This document shows, one piece after another, positions 59,501 to 64,000 of a stretch of DNA of 64,000 nt. A model generated the notes under the pieces. That model saw only the letters and a program-made list of their open reading frames with translations, was not told the DNA's origin and did no database searches. The stretch is from Branchiostoma floridae (Eukaryota > Chordata > Leptocardii > Amphioxiformes > Branchiostomatidae). Both the position numbers and the translations under genes were made by a program. Each line of letters opens with the position of its first letter. Position 1 is the first letter of the stretch. Location: contig NC_049994.1 of the NCBI RefSeq assembly GCF_000003815.2, positions 717,910-781,909 of the forward strand, read 5' to 3'.

Positions 59501-60963
59501 TCTTTGTGTCTCTTTCGTTCCTCCTCCTCTCCTTCGTCATCTTCCCTCTTGTACATGGGCTCGTACTCCTCCTCTTTGTGTCTCTTTCGTTCCTCATCCT
59601 CTCCTTCGTCATCTTCCCTCTTGTACATGGGCTCGTACTCCTCTTCTTTGTGTCTCTTTCGTTCCTCATCCCCTTCGTCATCTTCCCTCTTGTACACGGG
59701 CTCGTACTCCTCTTCTTTGTGTCTCTTTCGCTCCTCCTCCTCCCCTTCGTCATCTTCCCTCTTGTACATGGGCTCGTACTCCTCTTCTTTGTGTCTCTTT
59801 CGTTCCTCCTCTCCTTCGTCATCTTCCCTCTTGTACACGGGCTCGTACTCCTCCTCTTTGTGTCTCTTTCGTTCCTCCTCTCCTTCGTCATTTTCCCTCT
59901 TGTACATGGGCTCGTGTTCCTCCTCTTTGTCTCTCTTTCGTTCCTCCTCTTCTTCATTTTCCCTCTTGTACATGGGATCGTACTCCTCTTCTTTGTGTCT
60001 CTTTCGTTCCTCCTCCTCTCCTTCGTCATTTTCTCTCTTGTACATGGGCTCGTACTTCTCTTCTTTGTGTCTCTTTCGTTCCTCCTCTCCTTTGTCGTTT
60101 TCCCTCTTGTACATGGGCTCGTACTCCTCCTCTTTGTGTCTCTTTCGTTCCTCCTCCTCTCCTTCGTCATTTTCCCTCTTGTACATGGGCTCGTACTCCT
60201 CCTCTTTGTGTCTCTTTCGTTCTTCCTCCTCTCCTTCGTCATCTTCCCTCTTGTACACGGGCTCGTACTCCTCTTCTTTGTGTCTCTTTCGTTCCTCCTC
60301 CCCTTCGTCATTTTCCCTCTTGTACATGGGCTCGTACTCCTCCTCTTTGTGTCTCTTTCGTTCCTCCTCCTCTCCTTCGTCATTTTTCCTCTTGTACACG
60401 GGCTCGTACTCCTCTTCTTTGTGTCTCTTTCGTTCCTCCTCCTCTCCTTCGTCATCTTCCCTCTTGTACATGGGCTCGTACTCCTCCTCTTTGTATCTCT
60501 TTCGTTCCTCCTCCTCTCCTTCGTCATTTTTCCTCTTGTACACGGGCTCGTACTCCTCTTCTTTGTGTCTCTTTCGTTCCTCCTCCTCTCCTTCGTCATC
60601 TTCCCTCTTGTACATGGGCTCGTACTCCTCTTCTTTGTGTCTCTTTCGTTCCTCCTCCTCTCCTTCGTCATCTTCCCTCTTGTACACGGGCTCGTACTCC
60701 TCTTCTTTGTGTCTCTTTCGTTCCTCATCCCCTTCGTCATTTTCCCTCTTGTACATGGGCTCGTGTTCCTCCTCTTTGTGTCTCTTTCGTTCCTCCTCCC
60801 ATTCGTCATTCCTTCTCTTGTACATGGGCTCGTACTCCTCCTCTTTGTGTCTCTTTCGTTCTTCCTCCCCTTCGCCGGTCCTGTGCTCATTGAGAACCTG
60901 TAAGATATATAGATGCTTAATCAAAAGCATGAAAAGAACACAGAAAGCATGAAAAGAACACAT
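50544..60963 (-). CDS. Multi-copy peptide precursor with C-terminal cystine-knot-like domain (4 exons)
   Basis: Not recognised as any known family. Exons 59115-60897, 56743-56822, 56117-56204 and 50544-50584 join at phases 1, 0 and 1 into 663 residues plus stop (685 if translation starts at 60963). The large exon has about 21 units of the type ERKR-HKEEEYEPMY-KR-EDDEGEEE; every short peptide is bracketed by dibasic sites suited to prohormone convertases. The next exon encodes an acidic linker with KK. The last two provide six cysteines spaced C-x6-C-x5-CC-x4-C-x20-C, which fits the general inhibitor-cystine-knot order. AATAAA follows the stop. Predicted role (inference): secreted prohormone yielding many copies of an acidic peptide plus a disulfide-rich C-terminal peptide. 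A signal peptide is not proven: either the hydrophobic stretch from 60963 serves, or an upstream exon lies beyond the recognised region. Alternative: a non-processed acidic repeat protein. Confidence 0.68.
51320..51640. repeat. Second copy of the TCGGCTGG-rich repeat (opposite orientation)
   Basis: ACTCCCGACC, AACAGCCGAATGTTTTGAAAT, AACCACAGCCGACTTTACTC and CCCAACCATGGTTCGGG mirror the motifs at 23600-24445. It lies in the last intron of the peptide-precursor gene. Confidence 0.6.
51685..51830. repeat. Dispersed repeat, copy 3 of the 12480 family
   Basis: GATGGATTTCCATGATATTT then AGTATGCAGGTATTTTAGGC and ACATAATGAAGGGCAAATTA closely match 12808-12890. Confidence 0.7.
51831..52490. other. 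Peptide-gene intron, nothing recognised
   Basis: The open frame 52048-52329 has no recognisable domain. No repeat borders are seen. Confidence 0.4.
52495..52799. mobile_element. 305-bp MITE, TA target duplication
   Basis: Ends AAGGTGGGGTCACATCTGCG then TATATATTTAAGTCCG and the inverse CGGACTTAAATATATACGCA then TGTGTGACCCCACCTT, with TA on both sides (52493-52494, 52800-52801). One-ended kin at 47300. Confidence 0.85.
52960..53334 (+). mobile_element. LINE 3' end with ATTC tail (probable)
   Basis: Reads NRLKNFNRLLYKCIDYVLSK then YPPF and a stop, followed by a 3' UTR ending TGTGCAATAAAGGTCTTC and (ATTC)n. The GTGCAATAAA plus microsatellite tail matches the ends of the LINEs at 47262 and 59105. 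Confidence 0.5.
53341..54199. mobile_element. Composite foldback element
   Basis: 53341-53402 (TTAATGACCCGCCCCGAGGT, GCCTGGTCCTTTGCTATAAC) is inverted at about 53450-53512, forming a 170-bp hairpin around a GCGAAGCGAACGAGATGG loop. 54008-54092 is a second palindrome (TCAGAATGAATCGACACCGG both ways). The far end GGCTATATGATAAT matches the start of the short copy at 45986. A smaller MITE sits inside at 53585-53750. Confidence 0.7.
53585..53750. mobile_element. 166-bp MITE nested in the foldback, TA duplication
   Basis: GTCTCCAAGCAGACCCAACG then GTGCCTTAGAGATA at the left is mirrored by TATCTCTAAGGCACCGATGG then GTCTGCTTGGAGAC at the right, with TA on both sides. Inner repeats TAGCCGGCTATCTCC and TTGGCCGGCTATACTCC. 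Confidence 0.82.
54200..55479. other. Peptide-gene intron, nothing firmly recognised
   Basis: The open frame 54567-54842 and its antisense partner have no recognisable domain. A TTTGGCGAAGGTATGGGGTC motif near 55270 is shared with 43395. No exon is supported. Confidence 0.4.
55480..55970. mobile_element. Long-arm inverted-repeat element
   Basis: CTTCACACGAGAAGGAATGA then GCCAAAATGCCGTCAGAATG at 55494-55535 is mirrored by CATTCTGACGGCATTCCGGC then TCATTCTTGCTCTCGTGTGAAG at 55916-55957. The pairing continues through TTTTCTATTCCTGG, GAAATTCGTAGTGTATTC and GCATTCCAGCTATT for about 130 bases per arm. It sits 150 bases downstream of the cysteine-rich exon, in the intron. Confidence 0.82.
56117..56204 (-). 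CDS. Peptide-precursor exon with five cysteines (cystine-knot-like)
   Basis: 88 bases, phase 0 in, phase 1 out. Acceptor TGTTTGTACAG, donor GAGG|GTAAGT. It encodes CAGIGGTCKSNDDCCSRSEC then ALRYRTRE. Cysteine order C-x6-C-x5-CC-x4-C is the classic start of an inhibitor cystine knot and needs one more cysteine downstream. Such folds occur in hormones, protease inhibitors, antimicrobial peptides and toxins; nothing here decides among them. Confidence 0.72.
56743..56822 (-). CDS. Peptide-precursor linker exon
   Basis: 80 bases, phase 1 in, phase 0 out. Acceptor GTTATTCACAG, donor GCG|GTGAGA. It encodes VGAGEPLEETKKGHWWSG then ENRYGNNA. The KK is a possible cleavage site, freeing a piece beginning GHWWSG joined to the Cys-rich part. 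The phases match both neighbours, which is the main support. Confidence 0.65.
57620..58690 (-). mobile_element. LINE reverse-transcriptase C-terminal region, antisense to +
   Basis: Minus-strand reading in shifting frames: WFKIVNRLSINVKKNKF, RFLGIIKDEKFSWKNQF, YIHGSLLQFDLSLPNLLQYY, then FDINKFQIAIFVHNIVHNSS and FLPQQYRGLF, HQTRLNKILSK. These correspond to W....KL.LN..K, FLGI..D..L.W, Y..LI.P.L.Y and the FQ...F....N.LP..... block of LINE ORF2. Multiple frameshifts; it lies in an intron of the peptide gene. Confidence 0.82.
58700..59105 (+). mobile_element. LINE 3' end fragment
   Basis: Reads HRNRKVPNIPVDQRVCPFCP then EVIEDEYHFLIACLKYS, the C-terminal CC-H motif of LINE ORF2 (C.FC....EDE.HFL..C). 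A 3' UTR follows, ending GTTGCGCAATAAAGTTATTA. It is the same family as the copy ending at 47262 and ends 10 bases before the splice donor of the repeat exon. Confidence 0.82.
59115..60897 (-). CDS. Peptide-precursor exon with about 21 tandem units
   Basis: Acceptor ATATATCTTACAG|GTTCTC, donor CGAG|GTACGT; 594 codons plus 1 base (phase 1 out). Twenty near-identical units of 22-24 residues carry (R)KR-HKEEEYEP(M/V)Y-KR-(E/K)(D/N)DEGEEE. Unit 21 is diverged (HKEEYGPTF-KR). Near the end, RKR-HKHDSWQMY-RR is a further variant. Unit lengths are all multiples of 3. Copy-to-copy differences are mostly third-position (GAA/GAG, GGA/GGG) or conservative (ATG/GTG, GAT/AAT) in this frame, which supports it over the other open frames. 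His is replaced by Tyr or Asp once each (units 6 and 14), and Tyr5 by His twice. Confidence 0.8.
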
Positions 60964-61215
60964 GTACAGATATCAGAAACTGCAGCTGAAAAAGCTACAG
61001 TACAGATCTCGATTATAGTCCGGTCTGAACGCGATTTAATCGCGTGCAAAAGTCATGCAAGTGGCGATTACTTCTCGTTTAAATCGCGATTAAAACTCGT
61101 GCAATTCTCGGGTAAAACGCGATTAGATATGCGTGTACCCGCGTCTGATATGCGTGAAATCACGTCTAACCGCGTTTAGACGATCAATGAATAGATTTCA
61201 GACACGCCTCTTCTT
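60898..61215. other. Upstream flank of the repeat exon
   Basis: On the minus strand, 60898-60963 can be read as an in-frame hydrophobic start (MCSFHAFCVLFMLLIKHLY) or as a branch point plus pyrimidine tract of an intron (TTGATTAAG ... TATATCTTACAG). AGCATGAAAAGAACACA is duplicated at 60937 and 60955. At 61020-61180, motifs AATCGCG/CGCGATT recur in both directions, possibly a small repeat element. Confidence 0.45.
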
Positions 61216-61359
61216 TTCATAAACATTTTCTCGACACGCCCGTGCCGTCGAAAGTTCGGGGTTTGGCAGAAATTGGCTTCTTTTCATATGCAGACCCCCG
61301 CGCGGAGGGCGGAGAACGTATCACGCCCAATTTCCCAATTTGTTTCTGAACTGACGCAT

Positions 61360-61790
61360 AACCTCGCAGTCTAGAACGCACCCTCGCCGCTCCCAACCAC
61401 GATATTTCTAGAAGATTTGCTACAATTTTGAGTAACCGACTGTTCCGCACATGTTTAAATCTGATACGTGAAAATTAAAGAATATCAAATAAATTTCCAC
61501 AAAGGTGTGTTTTTCTTTAGCAGAATATGGCAAAGTATGCTTTTACTGGACCCCGATCTTTCGGCGCTGCCGTGGCTAGCGCCAGGGTCACACACCGGAA
61601 CAAATCCTTCCGAAGATACAAAATGTATGGTGCGACCTCGCACCCGCGCCGCTACCTAACCTACCACGTTCTTTCTCGGAAAATTTGCTACAATTTTGAG
61701 GAACCGACTGCGTAGTGCAAGTTTGAATCTGATACGTACATGACAAGAAAACATCAAATAAATTGTTTTTTTTTCCAAGATGGAGTAAAT
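61360..61790. repeat. Diverged direct repeat pair
   Basis: CGCACCCTCGCCGCTCCCAA ... GATTTGCTACAATTTTGAGT then AACCGACTGTTCCGCA and TCTGATACGT (61377-61470) resembles CGCACCCGCGCCGCTACCTA ... AATTTGCTACAATTTTGAGG then AACCGACTGCG and TCTGATACGT (61640-61738). Confidence 0.65.
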
Positions 61791-64000
61791 TCTGCTTCTG
61801 TCTAACCATGCGTGACGAGGACGGCCCGCTACCGCGGCCAGTGTCAGAACCACCCGAAGAAAACCTACCAACTCTATGTTGAATTATTTGTGTCCTATTT
61901 CTGTTGTTGCATTATTTGTACGCTGGTGTAGCGATATCAAATTCGTCGACACTACACTACACTACACCATACTTGCCACTGGAAATAGCTACAATAGTCT
62001 GTGTTTGCATTTCTTATCTACCGATTAAAGTGAAGACACGTTAGTTAATCATGGTCCGAACTGATAGGTAAGTACACTTTCAGTTTCAGAATGACCAACA
62101 AGGAATTTCCAGTGAGACCAGTGTAGTCGTAAAAAGTCCTGGATGTCTCATTAGCAAGTATTAAACGGGCTTCGACTGGCAGATATCTACATCCGAACGT
62201 CAAGCGCCGCCCCGCCTCCGGTGGAACGTGACCTGTTTATACATATTCCAACCTTCGCGACGACAAGGATATCATATTACATTGAGAGGTGTACACAGTT
62301 TGTGAGGGGTCCAGAACGTGGGACAGGTTGTGGAAGATTGGGTTATTTGAGCGCAAATATGAAACTTATATCGTTGCGATAAAATCAACAGATGTTTGAT
62401 TGTTTAGTGTGTGCAAGTACACGATTGACGTAACTGTAAAGGTGCTGGCTGTGAGACTTAGTGGGTTTTCACATCCCGCACATCCCGGGGTAGCAAGTTA
62501 TGTGATGCGAAATGGGGAATTGGCTGGAACGGTCCCATTTAATAATGGCCGCATATACCAGGGATTGGCTTACTAAAGGAGGGTGCCCGTAAGTTTGCCC
62601 AGTAAGGGGCTGCTAATGTGACACTTCCCCCTCAACATGTGGATATTGCTATCCCACCGGCGCGCCTCGCGTGATCAATGTTCACTACCATACACTTTAC
62701 TCCACTGTGTTTTGACTAAAAACTGTAGATATTCCACTCTAACTCTGACCCTGAAATTACGAATGAAACATTGATGCACCATACTAAACTGACTGATTAC
62801 ATCCTGGCAATTATCTAACTCCATTGTTTTCGTAACTGTGATGGAATTGGAATTACATTGATGAAATTCATGGAACATGAAAATGCCAAACATGCAAATG
62901 ACCAATTAATAAAGAATAGAAAAACGGCTTAATGATAAATGATGGGAACTTGATACTTGTCACATGTGTAAGTTAGTTGAGGGTGAGCATCAAATGTTTA
63001 AGTCATTTCCATGAAATCCATTTCATGGAAGCATCATATGGATAACTCTAGTTATTTATATGATATTATACTATAAATCCATCAATGGTACGTATGCATA
63101 TATACACATCTTACGCATATCTTATGATGACCTTTGACTTGACCTCCTTGCACATCCAGAATGTTCTTAGTCTGCCGACGACAAACTACTTGATCCGTCA
63201 GCCTGGTAAAATCCCACATTAACCGCAAACATGACTCGTGGCATGTTAAGATTTGGACCGCTTGCAGTATAATAACGAGATTTTACAAATCAACATTTCT
63301 TGCTGACGTAAAAGGCATTCTTTAAAACAAACACAGTCCCTTAATTCTAATGGACTTGAGATTGTTTTAGAATCATTACCGTATAACGTTACAAATATTT
63401 CATGAAATGAGACAAGATTGCACATGCCAAGGACATCTGAGTACCCCAATTGGACCTCTTATGTCTAGGAATTCCATCCTTGCAAATGCCTTGAAGTTCT
63501 TTATTTTAGTCCTCAATTACTGCTTTCAGGGAGATCCTAATTGCCCTGCGCCTTTGCGTGCCTTTATGTCAGAGGCAGTGGTTCCTGTATTTAATATGCA
63601 AACATATAGGTCAAATTAGTCTTCTTCAGCTATATGCACCGACAAATCCAAGATGGCAGTCTTCTACAGCAAGACACAAGATGCCACAATACATTTTTTT
63701 GTCGTCCGGATCTTGAATACATATTACTCCGAGAAGAAATCTTTCATTCACCCGCTGTAGGGTGTAATAAAAATGATCGTGGATGTTTTGTTTCTACTTA
63801 TATATAGACTCCCATAGATCCGACTGTTGCAATATTCATACTCTGGGAGCATGTTAGTGAGAACAGAAGCGAGGATAACAATACAGCCAAACCCATCTGT
63901 AGCGGTTTGTCATCAGCTTATCAAATAATTCCCCCTATACTTTCAAGACACATGCAATAAAAGCCAAATGGAGTGCACACTTGCGCTCCCTTCGTCGTCT
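61791..64000. other. Right flank, nothing recognised
   Basis: No exon with homology, no RNA gene and no clear repeat borders. A minus-strand signal-peptide exon for the peptide gene was looked for by eye among ATG-initiated short frames and not found. Confidence 0.45.

Noticed and set aside
59210-60952. Ser/Leu-rich plus-strand open frames of 490-580 codons opposite the peptide array
   Set aside because: They mirror the acidic/basic codon repeats. Variation between units is not third-position biased in these frames and no splice or start context supports them.
62051-62068. Possible first exon of a plus-strand gene (ATGGTCCGAACTGATAG followed by GTAAGT)
   Set aside because: Only six codons, no matching downstream exon in the window and no homology; a chance ATG plus donor cannot be excluded.

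Overview
The window looks like nuclear DNA of an invertebrate deuterostome, most likely an amphioxus (Branchiostoma). This is inferred from three things: GT-AG introns of 0.2-9 kb, an F-box/leucine-rich-repeat gene very close to vertebrate FBXL2/FBXL20, and a dense mixture of DNA transposons, MITEs, LINE pieces and SINEs. No bacterial-type gene, operon or CRISPR array is present. Species assignment was not tested by a search.

Region 1-33.2 kb (+ strand): twelve consecutive exons (1534-33226) of an FBXL2/FBXL20 orthologue. They cover everything after the F-box core, through the LRR array to a C-terminal CVIL prenylation box and the stop codon. All splice phases join cleanly (1152 coding bases including the stop). 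The F-box exon(s) lie left of the window. A 43/44-bp minisatellite of about 30 units fills 1-1290, and the introns are full of transposon relics: long-inverted-repeat elements, Harbinger-, Tc1- and hAT-like MITEs, a THAP-bearing transposon, a solo-LTR candidate, and 5S- and tRNA-headed SINEs.

Region 33.2-50.4 kb: the FBXL 3' UTR (end not fixed), then intergenic DNA. It holds a LINE 3' end split by a 774-bp Harbinger-like element, further inverted-repeat elements, and a LINE (about 44.5-47.25 kb) whose reverse-transcriptase core has been lost and replaced by a short repeat.

Region 50.4-61 kb (- strand): the most interesting locus. Four exons (59115-60897, 56743-56822, 56117-56204, 50544-50584) join in phase into a predicted secreted precursor. 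Its first recognised exon encodes about 21 tandem 22-24 residue units, each with a short peptide (consensus HKEEEYEPMY) between dibasic KR sites. The small 3' exons encode a six-cysteine inhibitor-cystine-knot-like domain whose last cysteine is the last residue before the stop, followed by an AATAAA 90-odd bases later. I do not recognise this precursor. The multi-copy peptide plus cystine-knot architecture, with diverged end copies that keep HK...(Y/F) and dibasic flanks, suggests an undescribed prohormone or secreted peptide system. The first exon (signal peptide) is uncertain. The introns of this gene also carry LINE fragments and large foldback repeats.

Region 61-64 kb: no confident gene. 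A pair of diverged direct repeats is visible; the missing 5' end or promoter of the peptide gene may lie here or beyond the window.
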